Assembly (NCBI RefSeq): GCF_000710775.1
Contig: NZ_JOJP01000001.1
Span: 231,083-295,082 of the forward strand
Source of the DNA: Endozoicomonas elysicola
Lineage (GTDB): Bacteria > Pseudomonadota > Gammaproteobacteria > Pseudomonadales > Endozoicomonadaceae
Reading direction: 5' to 3'
DNA length: 64,000 nucleotides
The stretch's first letter is position 1, and each line of letters opens with the position of its first letter. Shown piece by piece: positions 18,576 to 29,194 of this stretch. A program made the position numbers and the translations under genes. Under the pieces are notes generated by a model. It searched no databases. It was not told the DNA's origin and saw only the letters and a program-made list of their open reading frames with translations.

Positions 18576-19922
18576 TTGTCCAGTTTAAAACCCTCTTTAC
18601 TATCCTGTGCTGTTGCTTTTTTCAGTCTGCCTGTTTTGGCCAGTGACAGTTATGATTCATTCATCAGTGATGCCAAAGTTGATGGCAAAGTTCAGACCGT
18701 CTTTTTCAATGATGAGAACACTACAGATAATAAAACCAAAGGTGCCTGGACAGGTGCTGTCTGGCTGAATGCCCAAACTGGTTACCTGGCTGACTTCTTG
18801 AGTATTGGTGGTTCCGCCTATCGCGTAGCCAAGCTGGATATGAAAGATGGCAATGTTGGCTCCAGCGATCTGTTGAATGCCGGTAATGAAGGCTTTGGTA
18901 AACTCGGTCAGATATGGGTTGATTTCAAATTACCTGAGAGCTACGACGGCCTGTCTGCCGATGTCAAAATTGGCCGCCAGCTGGTTGAAACCGGTCTGGT
19001 CACCATCTCCGGCTCCCGTTCTGTCCCCAGTGCCTGGCAGGGGGTTGATGCCTCTGTTGAAATGGATGGCTTCAAAGGCAAAATTGCCTGGTTGAACGAG
19101 GTATCCAAAAGGTCCCAGTCAGGCTTTCACCACATAGTGAATGAAGAAGGGAAAAAAATTGACTGGGTCATGGGTATGCAGCTGGGCTATACCTTTGAAC
19201 TGGCGAACCAGCGTAGCCTTGAACTTCAATACCGGAACGGCCTTGCAGACAATTATTTAAATGCCCACAACGGTAATGTCTGGTTCAAAATGCCACTTTA
19301 CGATGGCTCAGAGCTGACTCTGGGAGGTATGTATTTCTACGCCAAGCAAGATGGGGATCTTTGGGGAACAGATGAGCGTGAGGGCTCATTTGATAACAAG
19401 GCTGAATCCGGAAACCTGAATGCAACACTGAACAATGGTCCATGGACGTTCAATGCGGCCTTCAACTATACCAAGGCCAATACTGCGAGCAATTCTTCCA
19501 GCAATGGTTATCACACCATTGGTTATTACAACTACTACTTTGGGGAGAACACTCAGGGCGTATGGGATGTACCCACCTCAGCCATCGTATCCGACTTTAA
19601 CTTCAACAAAGAAAAAGCCTGGCTGATTGGGGCTGAATATGACTTCAGTAACATTGGACTTGAAGGTTTATCGCTGGGCTACACCTTCTTCTATGGCTCA
19701 GGCATGAAAGCCAAAGATCTTAACACCGGCACTGAACACGATGTTGCTGAGCACGAACACGACCTGACAATGAAGTACGACTTCTCCCAGTGGGGAATGA
19801 AAGGTCTCCAGTTCAAACTTCAATATGGCTACTACAAAAACGATGAAGCATTCCGTAAAGCTACAGGCCAGAATGAGACCGAAAACTTGCGAGCCTGGTT
19901 AAGTTATAACTTCACTATTTAA
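18576..19922 (+). CDS. OprD/ChiP-family outer-membrane porin
   Basis: A 448-residue porin read from TTG 18576, giving a signal peptide ending LPVLAS. The start of the mature part, DSYDSFISDAKVDGKVQTVFFN, shortened here to SFISDAKVDGKVQTVFFN, is the family signature, and GRQLVETGLV and SGSRSVPSAWQG follow. It ends in LSYNFTI rather than Phe. OprD-type channels import amino acids or small sugars and ChiP imports chitin oligomers; I cannot choose. A terminator lies 29 bp after the stop. Confidence 0.85.
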   Translation: MSSLKPSLLSCAVAFFSLPVLASDSYDSFISDAKVDGKVQTVFFNDENTTDNKTKGAWTGAVWLNAQTGYLADFLSIGGSAYRVAKLDMKDGNVGSSDLLNAGNEGFGKLGQIWVDFKLPESYDGLSADVKIGRQLVETGLVTISGSRSVPSAWQGVDASVEMDGFKGKIAWLNEVSKRSQSGFHHIVNEEGKKIDWVMGMQLGYTFELANQRSLELQYRNGLADNYLNAHNGNVWFKMPLYDGSELTLGGMYFYAKQDGDLWGTDEREGSFDNKAESGNLNATLNNGPWTFNAAFNYTKANTASNSSSNGYHTIGYYNYYFGENTQGVWDVPTSAIVSDFNFNKEKAWLIGAEYDFSNIGLEGLSLGYTFFYGSGMKAKDLNTGTEHDVAEHEHDLTMKYDFSQWGMKGLQFKLQYGYYKNDEAFRKATGQNETENLRAWLSYNFTI

Positions 19923-19950
19923 TAACAGACTTTAATTAGCCCGCTTTCAC

Positions 19951-19977
19951 AAAAAGCAGCTCTTAGGGCTGCTTTTT
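19951..19977 (+). terminator. Terminator of the OprD-like porin gene
   Basis: Stem aaaaagcagc / gctgcttttt with a seven-base loop and a T-run, 29 bp past the porin stop codon. Confidence 0.85.
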
Positions 19978-20080
19978 ACTTTCTGTTGATTCAGTGCATT
20001 GTTTTAGTTTTGCTGACTCTCTTTTTATAGCTAACCGATACTATAATTAGCGAGAATTATCATAAGTACCCAGCATATGG

Positions 20081-20244
20081 TAAGTAGTTGGGCAAATGGA
20101 ATCGAATATTTCTGGGTGAGTGGACAGTTACTATGCAAGACACAGCGACGGGAATACAGCCGTAGCTATGTGACCAAAGTTGTAACGCCGCTGAGTGACC
20201 GGCCACTTGCTCAGAAAATATGATTTCATTTGGTTAACTACTTA
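20081..20244. repeat. MITE-like imperfect inverted repeat, 164 bp
   Basis: The left arm begins taagtagttgggcaaatgg and the right arm ends ccaaatgaaatc-complement through taactactta; about 42 bases on each side pair with scattered mismatches. A shared 13-base string, atggtaagtagtt, recurs at 14805-14817 next to the broken repeat-protein fragment. No coding frame is supported inside. Confidence 0.6.
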
Positions 20245-20290
20245 AGTACTTAATTCAGCCTCCTTTATGGCTAGCCCGCCGGAGTTTTCA

Positions 20291-20932
20291 ATGAAAGCAG
20301 TTCAATTTGGGATTGTGGTTATGTCTGCACTGTTGACAGCCTGTAATACTTTGCCCGAAGGCCGATGGCAGGAAACCAGCCCTGCAGTAAAAACATCACC
20401 TATCACTCTGGACATTAAAAAAGATCGCATCTCAGCCAATGCCGGATGCAACCGATTGATGGGCTCCGTAAAAATGGCTGGTGACCAGCTGATTGTGGAG
20501 CAGTTGGCCAGCACCCTGATGATGTGCCATGGTGAAGCTGCCAGAAAGGAAGCCGCTTTAAAACAGCTTTTGGATGATAAGCCAAGGGTTCAGATGTCTG
20601 GAGATCAACTGATACTCAGTACCAATACATCCAGCTATGTATTCAAAAAGCAGCCCAATATGGAAGATGGTGTAACGCGCTTCATTTACATTGCTCCGGA
20701 AAAAACTCACTGTACCGGCGTCGGGCCAATGGAATGTTTGCAAATTCGCGAGTCCGAAGATGATCCCTGGACCCTGTTCTATGGAAACATCGAAGGTTTT
20801 GAGTTCAAATCAGGTACGGCTTATCGTTTACGGATCAAAGAGTTTGATGTGCCCAACCCTCCGGCTGATGCCTCCAGTAAGCGGTGGATACTGGATCTGA
20901 TTGTCGAGCAGGAGTGGGTTGGCAACCAGTAG
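20291..20932 (+). CDS. META-domain lipoprotein (META plus DUF4377-like)
   Basis: The ATG at 20291 is chosen because GGAG lies just upstream and it yields a lipoprotein signal with lipobox LLTAC. The 213-residue product has a META domain (about residues 25-120) with ISANAGCNRLMGS and the paired cysteine in LASTLMMCHG, like HslJ. The second domain (about 125-210; IYIAPEKTHCTGVGPMECL, FEFKSGTAYRLRI) matches DUF4377. Such proteins are thought to sit in the outer membrane and influence stress or drug tolerance. Confidence 0.85.
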   Translation: MKAVQFGIVVMSALLTACNTLPEGRWQETSPAVKTSPITLDIKKDRISANAGCNRLMGSVKMAGDQLIVEQLASTLMMCHGEAARKEAALKQLLDDKPRVQMSGDQLILSTNTSSYVFKKQPNMEDGVTRFIYIAPEKTHCTGVGPMECLQIRESEDDPWTLFYGNIEGFEFKSGTAYRLRIKEFDVPNPPADASSKRWILDLIVEQEWVGNQ

Positions 20933-20942
20933 AAATCATTTA

Positions 20943-20983
20943 ATACCATTTCCGCTCTCATAGTTAAAAGGTGGAAATGGTAT
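20943..20983 (+). terminator. Hairpin after the META-domain lipoprotein gene
   Basis: A 13-bp stem (ataccatttccgc / gtggaaatggtat, one G-U pair) begins 10 bp past the stop codon. No T-run follows, so terminator activity is likely but not certain. Confidence 0.5.
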
Positions 20984-21026
20984 AACCCCTTGGGTAGATC
21001 ACAATCATTCAGAGGCTCACACTTGT

Positions 21027-21054
21027 CTCGCAACGAAACATCAATAGAACCTAG
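21027..21054 (-). repeat. Degenerate end of the 263-bp inverted-repeat element
   Basis: Read on the minus strand, 24 of 28 bases match the left end of the element at 29195-29457 (ctagg...gttgatgtttcgttgcgag-like). Only one end is recognisable here. Confidence 0.55.
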
Positions 21055-21181
21055 GGGGGTGTTCATTCTGAGAATAAGCAAACTTATCATTTAACAACTA
21101 GTTCCATGGAACCAATTAGATTATAAAAAGTCCAAGCAGCTTTATTTCACTAAAAATGATATTCACGCTGCATCCGGATGA

Positions 21182-22675
21182 ATGATGAGACTTCAAAAAA
21201 ACTTACTCATTGCTTTCTTGCTATTTACAACCACCCTACGTGTAAATATTACTAATGCAGAAGAATCCACAAATATATGGTCTCAAAGAAAAGGTATTCG
21301 GAATTACATGTCCGAGACGCGTTTCTTTGACAGGCTCGACTTTTTCAAAACAACGGCAAACTATCACTCTCTCAGCCCGGAAGAGCAGGTTTCAAAAGGC
21401 CGTGAAGCCACCCGAAAAGCATTAACAGATATATCCGTTGAATACGCTCATACTCAATTAAAAAAATATGGAATCTATGGGGGCATACCACTGGCGGCAA
21501 CAGGCGTGATATTCAGCAAATTACCTTCACACCTCATTGGATCGGTCCTGACCAGTGCATCTCCGGTAGTCCTGACATTGGCTGGTTTTTTATTTATTGG
21601 TGCCGGGGAGCAGCTTTACTATATTAAGGAGCCCCCTCAACTTCCAGAGGCCGACCTTATTGTTGAGTATGGGGCAAAAAGACACCTTCTTAATAAAGTT
21701 ACCAGAGCATATCTGGAAGAGTCTATTTTTTACCGATTCTGGCAAACTGAAAATACTGATCAGTATGACAAATTAGTTAAGGTGATGGATAAAGCTCTCC
21801 GCATGCCGATGCATGCCAAGCTACTGGTATACGATCAGGAGAAAACGCAGGAAAAGCTATGGCATTATTCCACAGAACTGAAAAATAGATTAATCCGGTT
21901 TGCTTTCTCTGAAATAATGATTCAGAAAATGACGCCTAAACCAGAGGGTCACTACCCGGTTTATTTTTATGGGTCTCCCGGGACTGGTAAAACTTATGCG
22001 GCCAAACATCTTGCCTGCGCCATGGGAACTAATCTTGCCACAGTGACGCTGGATGGCGCTAACATTGATGACATTATCGGAACGTCATTTGACAGTCTGG
22101 AGGCCAAACCAGGATTACTTTTAGAAGCTATAGTTGCGAACACTGCATCTATTCAGGATATCAACCATCACAATCAGGTACTGTTAATAGACGAATTTGA
22201 CCGTCTTTTCATTGATGGAGATAAACAATCTCAGGATATTCTGGCATTTTTCCTGAAAATATTAGATCCTCACCATCGATATTTTTACAGCCCTTATTTA
22301 AAAACAAATATCCGCCTTCCCGATACGATTATACTGGCCGGAAATACTGATATTCATACCGTCAGTATTCAAAACCAGCAACTACAATCTATGGCATCAA
22401 GACTGGAAAGAATATTTTTTGATGGCTTTTCTTCTCAAACAAAACAAGAAATAGCATTCAGCTTAATGATTCCTAAAATGGAGCAAAGCTATAAGTCTAT
22501 TTCCGAGGAGCTTGCCGAATTTTCAATATCAGAAATTGACCTGACAAGAATTGATAATTTTATTCAGTCTGATTCAGACCCAGGACTGCGAAGCCTGGAA
22601 AAATTCACTCACGAAATTTTTGAAATAAACCTTCAGCAGCTGGGTAAAGCAGGTCTGCTTCAGACAGATTTTTGA
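21182..22675 (+). CDS. AAA+ ATPase with N-terminal signal-like and membrane segments (copy 1)
   Basis: This 497-residue protein opens with a Sec-like signal (hydrophobic residues 8-20, possible cleavage after ITNA). A conserved segment IRNYMSETRFFDRLDF follows, then two hydrophobic stretches near residues 105-146. The C-terminal AAA+ module has Walker A GSPGTGKT (about 264-271), Walker B VLLIDEFD (about 333-340), sensor-1 Asn in ILAGNTD (388) and arginines in MASRLERI (407, 410). No protease, HNH or DNA-binding domain is seen. It is the first of two tandem paralogues with a 192-bp gap. The topology is puzzling, since an ATPase needs ATP. Function unknown. Confidence 0.85.
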   Translation: MMRLQKNLLIAFLLFTTTLRVNITNAEESTNIWSQRKGIRNYMSETRFFDRLDFFKTTANYHSLSPEEQVSKGREATRKALTDISVEYAHTQLKKYGIYGGIPLAATGVIFSKLPSHLIGSVLTSASPVVLTLAGFLFIGAGEQLYYIKEPPQLPEADLIVEYGAKRHLLNKVTRAYLEESIFYRFWQTENTDQYDKLVKVMDKALRMPMHAKLLVYDQEKTQEKLWHYSTELKNRLIRFAFSEIMIQKMTPKPEGHYPVYFYGSPGTGKTYAAKHLACAMGTNLATVTLDGANIDDIIGTSFDSLEAKPGLLLEAIVANTASIQDINHHNQVLLIDEFDRLFIDGDKQSQDILAFFLKILDPHHRYFYSPYLKTNIRLPDTIILAGNTDIHTVSIQNQQLQSMASRLERIFFDGFSSQTKQEIAFSLMIPKMEQSYKSISEELAEFSISEIDLTRIDNFIQSDSDPGLRSLEKFTHEIFEINLQQLGKAGLLQTDF

Positions 22676-22867
22676 CAACAGTCCTAAAATAAGGACTTTT
22701 TTCCAAAGCTTAACTGGACACCAATAGTTTATGGCAACAATACAGTCTTAAAATTAAAAATGTAAATATATACAACAACTATCCTAGTCTGAGTCTAGAA
22801 TTCTCTTTTTGTTCCAGAAATAGATCTATTAATTTATCTCAAAAATCCGAATAAAAAATGAACTCTT

Positions 22868-24397
22868 ATGAAATTCAGGCTAGAAAAAATTATATACATT
22901 ACTCTTCTTTTGATTATTGTCCCATCTAAAGCATCACAAAATATCGCCGGAAGTCTTGGAGATGACCAGCAGCAACTTAACTATATCCGAGACTATATGG
23001 CGACTCATCGAATATTTGATCGCCTGGACTTTCTCCCTGCCAGAAACAGTTTCCGAAGAGCCAATATTCTCGGAAAAATAAGACAGGGTGAACAGGCATC
23101 GAAACAGATTTTATGGTTGATTCAAAGGGAGTATCCTCTTTATACAATCAATCAACACCTAATGGCATACGCAGTCCCATTGGGACTTTTGTTATGGAAT
23201 CGACAGTATTTATGGCAATGGTTCCTGATCATGAACCCCGAATCAAAAATGATTCTTACCGTAATACCGGCAGTATTATTAATTGACCCAATATCAACAG
23301 TCTGCTCTCAAATATATTATGCAACCTTACCGCCCTCAATTCCCGAGACAGACCTGATCTACACCTATGGATCAAAGAAAAACCTTCTTGATAGAGCTAC
23401 TCAGCGCTATATTGAAGATGAGCTATTTTATACTTTCTGGCAAAGCCCCAGTAGTGAAGGTATTACCCGACTTCACAAAATCCTTGATAAAGCATTAAGG
23501 CTACCTTTCTATACAAAACCGCTGGTTTACAATAAGAAAAAAATTACTGAAGCACTGAAACACTTTCCTGATGAGCTTATTGATCGCTTAAATCGTTTTG
23601 CACTGGCAGAGATCACATTCCAGAAAATGGATGTGCACCCACAAGGGCACTACCCAGTATATTTTCAAGGTGCGCCAGGGACAGGAAAAAGCTATGCAGC
23701 CAAACAACTGGCACAAGCGATGGGAACCAACCTGGCGATAATCACCCTTGACGGGGCCACCATCGACGATATGACAGGAACCCCCTTTGAAAGCTTCGAT
23801 GGTAAAGCAGGCCGACTGGTTGATGCCATCATTGCCAATACTGTTTCAAGTAAAGATATCAATCATAAAAACCAGGTTCTATTTGTTGATGAATTTGACA
23901 TGCTCTTATTAAAAAGCGATAAGCAAGCCGAGGAAGTCATCGGCTTTCTCTTGAAACTGCTCGACCCAGCACACAGGTCCTTTTACAACCCATACCTGAA
24001 AACTAATATCCGGCTACCGGATACTGTGATTCTGGCAGGAAACTCGGATATCCATGAACTGAGTACAAAAATCCCACAACTGGAAGCGATGGCTTCTCGC
24101 CTGGATAAAGTGGTCTTCGAAGGTTTCTCTGCAGAGGCAAAAAAAGATATTGCCTTTGAATCAATAATTCCTCAGCTTGAAGAAGGTTACCAGTCAACCG
24201 GTGAGAACATGAAGACTTTCTCATTGTCAGACTTCGAAAAGGCTAAAATAGAAGCATTCATTCTTCAGGATAGTGATCCCGGACTCAGAAGTCTTGAAAA
24301 GTATATCAATGAAATTTTTGAGGTGAAGTTGCAATTATTGACTGATGCTCAATCCAATAATGAATTATGGTACAAAGAGCCTGCTCTAAATGAATGA
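22868..24397 (+). CDS. AAA+ ATPase with N-terminal signal-like and membrane segments (copy 2)
   Basis: A 509-residue paralogue of the preceding gene over its whole length: signal-like start with possible cleavage after PSKA, IRDYMATHRIFDRLDF, hydrophobic stretches near residues 99-141, the linker PETDLIYTYGSKKNLL, then Walker A GAPGTGKS (about 268-275), Walker B VLFVDEFD (about 337-344), ILAGNSD and MASRLDKV. Both copies share the C-terminal DSDPGLRSLEK motif. The divergence between copies is substantial, so the duplication is not recent, yet both keep all ATPase residues. Partner or substrate is unknown; a hetero-oligomer is possible. Confidence 0.85.
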   Translation: MKFRLEKIIYITLLLIIVPSKASQNIAGSLGDDQQQLNYIRDYMATHRIFDRLDFLPARNSFRRANILGKIRQGEQASKQILWLIQREYPLYTINQHLMAYAVPLGLLLWNRQYLWQWFLIMNPESKMILTVIPAVLLIDPISTVCSQIYYATLPPSIPETDLIYTYGSKKNLLDRATQRYIEDELFYTFWQSPSSEGITRLHKILDKALRLPFYTKPLVYNKKKITEALKHFPDELIDRLNRFALAEITFQKMDVHPQGHYPVYFQGAPGTGKSYAAKQLAQAMGTNLAIITLDGATIDDMTGTPFESFDGKAGRLVDAIIANTVSSKDINHKNQVLFVDEFDMLLLKSDKQAEEVIGFLLKLLDPAHRSFYNPYLKTNIRLPDTVILAGNSDIHELSTKIPQLEAMASRLDKVVFEGFSAEAKKDIAFESIIPQLEEGYQSTGENMKTFSLSDFEKAKIEAFILQDSDPGLRSLEKYINEIFEVKLQLLTDAQSNNELWYKEPALNE

Positions 24398-24419
24398 GCA
24401 AGCCCTTGTCGTGGGATAA

Positions 24420-25121
24420 TTACAACAATGAGTTCAGAGCCACTTCAACCATTTCATTAAACGTCGACTGACGATCTTCTGAAGGCAGGGCTTCACCCGT
24501 ACGGATATGGTCGCTCACTGTACAGATTGCCAGACCCTGTGCACCAAACTCAGCGCAAACGCCGTATAGGCCCGCAGCTTCCATCTCCACACCCAATACG
24601 CCGTACTTTTCCATAGTGTCGAACATGGATGGGTCAGGGTTGTAGAAAAGATCTGCAGAAAACAGGTTGCCAACTTTAACCGGCAGCTTCATGGCTCTGG
24701 CAGAGTTTACTGCATTTTCCAGAAGCCCGTAGTCTGCAATGGCAGCAAAATCATGATCCTTGAAACGCATACGGTTAACTTTGGAATCAGTACAGGCTCC
24801 CATACCAATAACAATGTCACGCACCTGGACATCCTTGGAAATAGCTCCACAGGAACCAACGCGGATCAGACTCTTCACACCGTATTCAGTGATCAGCTCT
24901 TTGTAATAAATAGATGCTGAAGGAATACCCATACCAGAGCCCATCACAGAAACTCTGACACCCTGATAGGTACCGGTGAAGCCCAGCATGTTCCGTACAT
25001 CCGTCACCTGCTCAGTGCCTTCCAGAAAGGTTTCTGCAATGTGTTTTGCCCGCAGAGGGTCGCCCGGCATCAGGCAGACATCAGCAAAAGCTCCGGGCTT
25101 GGCATTAATATGAGGTGTCAC
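24420..25121 (-). CDS. deoD: Purine nucleoside phosphorylase, DeoD type
   Basis: A 233-residue hexameric-type phosphorylase that splits purine (deoxy)nucleosides into base and (deoxy)ribose-1-phosphate. Key parts are [13 protein letters not shown] (phosphate), [34 protein letters not shown] and the catalytic Asp in [11 protein letters not shown]. It is last in the deoC-deoA-deoB-deoD series, 97 bp after deoB, and convergent with the AAA+ pair. Confidence 0.97.
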   Translation of the reverse strand: MTPHINAKPGAFADVCLMPGDPLRAKHIAETFLEGTEQVTDVRNMLGFTGTYQGVRVSVMGSGMGIPSASIYYKELITEYGVKSLIRVGSCGAISKDVQVRDIVIGMGACTDSKVNRMRFKDHDFAAIADYGLLENAVNSARAMKLPVKVGNLFSADLFYNPDPSMFDTMEKYGVLGVEMEAAGLYGVCAEFGAQGLAICTVSDHIRTGEALPSEDRQSTFNEMVEVALNSLL

Positions 25122-25218
25122 GATTATATCCTCGTTCTCGATACACAGATCAAAACAGATAAGAGGAACGATGGGGAATCTTTTGCTCCTCTATCCAAAA
25201 ACTGGTTATGGTCGAAAG

Positions 25219-26454
25219 TTACCCTTGCTCAAAGATTTCGGGCAAAAATGATGTGCCGTAGTCCAGAGGCTCCAGGCCAAAGAAGCTGGCCAGCGTCTGT
25301 CCGATATCGGCAAACGTTTCTCTCTGCCCCAGGGCACAGGGGATCAACTTCTTACTGAAGACAAGCACTGGAATATGCTCACGGGTATGATCGGTTCCTG
25401 GCCAGGTGGGGTCACAACCATGGTCTGCAGTGATAATCAGAAGATCATCGTCGTTCATATAGTAAAACAGGTCAGGTAGCATGGCATCCAGCTGCTCCAG
25501 CGCTCCAGCGTAACCGGCTACATCTCGACGGTGACCAAATGAAGAGTCAAAATCCACAAAATTAGTGAATACAATCGTTCGATCACCGGCTTCTATCAAT
25601 GCTTCACGGGTTGCTTCAAAGAGTGCCGGTATACCGGTTGCTTTTACCTTTTTGGTAATGCCCTGATTGGCAAAAATATCCGCAATCTTACCAATACTGA
25701 CCACTTCTCCACCGCTGTCCACCAGTTTATCCAACACCGTAGGCGCTGGAGGAAGCACAGAAAAGTCCCGACGGTTACCGGTACGCTGGAAGTCCCCCGC
25801 ATCATCACCAATAAATGGACGGGCAATAACACGACCAATATTGTATGGCTCAAGAATCTCCCGGGCTATCTGACAAACCTCAATCAGACGATCCAGCCCA
25901 AAGGTTTCCTCATGGCAGGCAATCTGAAATACGCTGTCTGCCGATGTGTAGACGATCGGCTTACCCGTTTTCATATGCTCTTCGCCCAACTCTTCCAGAA
26001 TCGTTGTTCCAGAAGAATGGCAGTTACCCAGAACCCCGGGGAGTTTTGCTTTTTCAATCAGCTCATCCAGCAGCTCCTGGGGAAAGCTGTTTTTCTCATC
26101 ACGAAAATAACCCCATTCAAATAGTACCGGGACACCGGTCATTTCCCAGTGTCCACTGGGCGTATCCTTACCACTGGACAGCTCTTTGGCATAACCATAG
26201 GCACCAATGATGGGCATATCATTGGTCATCCCCTTGGGGAATTCACCACAGGAATCTCTGGCTGCATGAGCCAGGCCAAGACTGGAGAGTTCTGGAAGGT
26301 TTAATGGCCCTTTTCGACCAATATCGGCTTTGCCATCAGCACAAGCCTGGGCAATATGTCCAATTGTATTGGAACCAGCATCGCCAAACTTCTCAGCGTC
26401 GTCAGTGGCACCAATGCCGAATGAATCCATCACAAGGATAATGGCACGTTTCAT
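25219..26454 (-). CDS. deoB: Phosphopentomutase
   Basis: A 411-residue member of the alkaline phosphatase superfamily converting (deoxy)ribose-1-phosphate to the 5-phosphate. Metal-site motifs are [14 protein letters not shown] at the N-terminus and [19 protein letters not shown] near the C-terminus; the catalytic Thr lies in [11 protein letters not shown]. It is 23 bp downstream of deoA and links the phosphorylases to the aldolase step. Confidence 0.97.
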   Translation of the reverse strand: MKRAIILVMDSFGIGATDDAEKFGDAGSNTIGHIAQACADGKADIGRKGPLNLPELSSLGLAHAARDSCGEFPKGMTNDMPIIGAYGYAKELSSGKDTPSGHWEMTGVPVLFEWGYFRDEKNSFPQELLDELIEKAKLPGVLGNCHSSGTTILEELGEEHMKTGKPIVYTSADSVFQIACHEETFGLDRLIEVCQIAREILEPYNIGRVIARPFIGDDAGDFQRTGNRRDFSVLPPAPTVLDKLVDSGGEVVSIGKIADIFANQGITKKVKATGIPALFEATREALIEAGDRTIVFTNFVDFDSSFGHRRDVAGYAGALEQLDAMLPDLFYYMNDDDLLIITADHGCDPTWPGTDHTREHIPVLVFSKKLIPCALGQRETFADIGQTLASFFGLEPLDYGTSFLPEIFEQG

Positions 26455-26477
26455 TCGCTACTCCTGACCTGTCACCA

Positions 26478-27797
26478 TCATGACAGTTTTTTGTATACCA
26501 TAGAATTAGGTTGTGGCGCCTGTTCTGACAGGGTAAGTGCACCACGAAGCATATCTGCAGCCTGGTTCCATGACGCTTCTGAGCTGGCATGAAGCATGGC
26601 AATCGGTTGTGAAGAGTCAATCCTGTCACCCAACCGGCAAATTTCCGTGAAGCCTACTCCATAATCAATCGTATCAGAAGCCACTTTTCGACCTCCGCCC
26701 AACTGCACCACAGCCATACCCACTTCTCGGGTATTCATTGCCGAGAGGAAACCGTCACCTTCCATGTAAACCGGCTTAATAATGGATGCACCTGGAAGGT
26801 AATGCTCATAACGCTCAGTAAAGTCTGCTGGCCCACCCAACCCATGAACCATACGGCTGAAAATTTCAGCAGCCTGACCATTGTCCAGTACCAACTGAAG
26901 CTTTTCCCGAGCCTGTTCTATATTGGCTGACAAACCACCAGATACCAGCAACTCAGCAGATTGAGCCATGGTAATTTCCAGCAGGCGTTCATTCCGGTAT
27001 TCACCGGTAAGGAACTGAACCGCTTCACGCACCTCAAGTGCGTTTCCGGCTGATGATGCAAGACACTGGTTCATATCTGTAAGCAATGCGGTGGTTTTAA
27101 CGCCTGCACCATTCGCCACCTGAACAATGCTCTGGGCCAACTCAACGGATTGATCAAAGGTTGGCATAAAAGCACCACTGCCCACTTTTACATCCATCAC
27201 CAATGCATCTAGACCCTCAGCCAGTTTTTTTGACAATATGGATGCCGTAATCATGGCAATGGACTCAACCGTAGCGGTGACATCCCGGACACCATAGATA
27301 CGCTTGTCTGCAGGAGCCAATTCACCGGTCTGCCCAACAATGGCCACTCCTGTTTCTTTGACCACTTTACGGAACAGCGGTTCCGATGCACTGGTGGTAT
27401 AGCCCGGAATGCTGTCCAGCTTATCCAGTGTTCCACCGGTATGCCCAAGACCGCGCCCCGAGATCATCGGCACAAAACCACCACAGGCAGCAATCATAGG
27501 GCCAAGCATCAAACTGACCACATCACCGACACCACCGGTTGAGTGCTTATCCAGAATAGGACCAGAGAGGTTGTCTGACGACCAGTCCATCACCTCTCCG
27601 GAGTCACGCATGGCACAGGTCAGGGCGATGCGTTCTTCGATATTCATCCCCTGAAAGTACACGGCCATGGCGAAAGCACCGATCTGACCTTCCGACACAG
27701 AGTCATCCGTAACACCGGCAATGAAATCGCGAATCTCCTGCTCGCTGAGAACCTCGCCTTCCCGCTTACGACGAATAACCACTTGTGGAAGAAACAT
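26478..27797 (-). CDS. deoA: Thymidine phosphorylase
   Basis: The ATG at 27797 ([15 protein letters not shown]) matches the known E. coli-type start and gives 439 residues; an upstream in-frame start would overlap deoC. The signature [17 protein letters not shown] binds phosphate, and [19 protein letters not shown] follows. It cleaves thymidine and deoxyuridine. The start lies one base after the deoC stop, indicating tight coupling. Confidence 0.97.
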   Translation of the reverse strand: MFLPQVVIRRKREGEVLSEQEIRDFIAGVTDDSVSEGQIGAFAMAVYFQGMNIEERIALTCAMRDSGEVMDWSSDNLSGPILDKHSTGGVGDVVSLMLGPMIAACGGFVPMISGRGLGHTGGTLDKLDSIPGYTTSASEPLFRKVVKETGVAIVGQTGELAPADKRIYGVRDVTATVESIAMITASILSKKLAEGLDALVMDVKVGSGAFMPTFDQSVELAQSIVQVANGAGVKTTALLTDMNQCLASSAGNALEVREAVQFLTGEYRNERLLEITMAQSAELLVSGGLSANIEQAREKLQLVLDNGQAAEIFSRMVHGLGGPADFTERYEHYLPGASIIKPVYMEGDGFLSAMNTREVGMAVVQLGGGRKVASDTIDYGVGFTEICRLGDRIDSSQPIAMLHASSEASWNQAADMLRGALTLSEQAPQPNSMVYKKLS

Positions 27798-27798
27798 A

Positions 27799-28575
27799 TC
27801 AGTATCCTTCTTTGCTGGCTTCACCCTGTTTCAGGCCAAGAGCAATCAACAGGTTGCTCAACAGGCTACTGGCTCCAAACCGGTAATGACGGCGGTCCAC
27901 CCAGCCTTCACCCATGATTTCGTCAGCCAGATCAAGATGCAGAGCAGCATCTTCAGCCGTTTTGATACCACCCGCAGGCTTGAAGCCTACCTGTGTATTA
28001 CCGCTGTCACGAATAGCTTCCAGCATGATACGAGCTGATTCTGGCGTCGCATTAACAGGCACTTTACCAGTTGAGGTTTTAATGAAATCAGCACCAGCAT
28101 CAATGGAAATTTCGCTGGCTTTACGAATCAGGGAGGGATCCTTCAACTCGCCTGTTTCAATAATCACTTTTAACAATACATCTGCACCACAGGCCTCTTT
28201 GCAGCGACGAACGAGCTCTGCACCTACTTCCTCATTACCAGCCATCAGTGCACGGTATGGAAATACGACGTCGACTTCATCGGCACCATAAGCGACAGCA
28301 GCCTTTGTTTCAGCAACAGCGATTTCAATATCATCGCCGCCTTCAGGAAAGTTTGTTACCGTCGCAATGGTAACGTCATTCAGGCCGAGAGAGTTCAGTG
28401 TCTTCCGGGCAACCGGAATGAAGCGGGGGTAGATACAGACAGCAGCAGTATTCCCGGCTTCCGTATGAGCCTGATGACAAAGCTCAATAATTTTCTCTGG
28501 CGTATCGTCATCATTCAGGGATGTAAGATCCATCAATTGCAGAGCCAGACGGCTACGGACATTAAGATCGGTCAT
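27799..28575 (-). CDS. deoC: Deoxyribose-phosphate aldolase
   Basis: From ATG 28575 ([20 protein letters not shown]) the enzyme is 258 residues, as in E. coli. The Schiff-base Lys is in [10 protein letters not shown] and the proton-relay Lys in [19 protein letters not shown] is also typical. It splits deoxyribose-5-phosphate into glyceraldehyde-3-phosphate and acetaldehyde. First gene of the deo series. The acetaldehyde could be handled by a dehydrogenase, but none is adjacent. Confidence 0.97.
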   Translation of the reverse strand: MTDLNVRSRLALQLMDLTSLNDDDTPEKIIELCHQAHTEAGNTAAVCIYPRFIPVARKTLNSLGLNDVTIATVTNFPEGGDDIEIAVAETKAAVAYGADEVDVVFPYRALMAGNEEVGAELVRRCKEACGADVLLKVIIETGELKDPSLIRKASEISIDAGADFIKTSTGKVPVNATPESARIMLEAIRDSGNTQVGFKPAGGIKTAEDAALHLDLADEIMGEGWVDRRHYRFGASSLLSNLLIALGLKQGEASKEGY

Positions 28576-28804
28576 GAGGCAATCCCTCTGGAAAAATTGG
28601 CAACCAGCCAGTGACTGATAATTGAGAATAGCCATGAACCAGAAGCATCAAGTTCATAAGCCAGTGGAACCTGTTTCAATAGTATACCAATCAACAACTC
28701 AAGCCCTGAGTGAATCCTGTTTTCAGATAGGACGTATCGAACTTACTCATTCATTGGCTTGATTCAGAAAGAATCAGAAGTGATTGGCATCAAAATTCAG
28801 ACAC

Positions 28805-28835
28805 AAAAAAACCCTGTAAAAATACAGGGTTTTTT
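28805..28835. terminator. Bidirectional terminator-like hairpin
   Basis: Perfect 13-bp stem aaaaaaccctgta / tacagggtttttt with a five-base loop, flanked by A and T runs. It lies upstream of the deo series on either strand's view, so it may mark the end of a lost gene or insulate the deo promoter. Confidence 0.75.
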
Positions 28836-29194
28836 CGCTGATCATCCACCTGAGTCTACAGGGCATACTGCAGGCTCATTCGCCCATTGCTGAAGCATCG
28901 GCCTATTGGAACAGGCAACGGTAATAGCCCGAGCTTATTTCAGCCAGCCATACTGGTTCCCGCCAGTATCGCCATGGAACGACGAAGAATACTATCGGCT
29001 GATGACAGCAGGGTATATCAACAAAATAAGGATGCTCATTCTAACTTTTTGAACAACACCCGAGCTCTGTTAGAACCTGACACCTGTCTGGAAACAGCAC
29101 TTCCTTCAAAGCGACAATTCCTGTCTATACTCCTGATAGATCTCTGATGCCAGCCATCGTGCATCTGTTTTCCTCATACAGTTTTCTAAAGCTA

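Noticed and set aside
25644..25873. Short overlapping frames inside deoB
   Set aside because: Shadows of the real gene on both strands.
28887..29147. An 86-codon plus-strand frame between deoC and gad
   Set aside because: TTG start, no ribosome site and no recognisable features.
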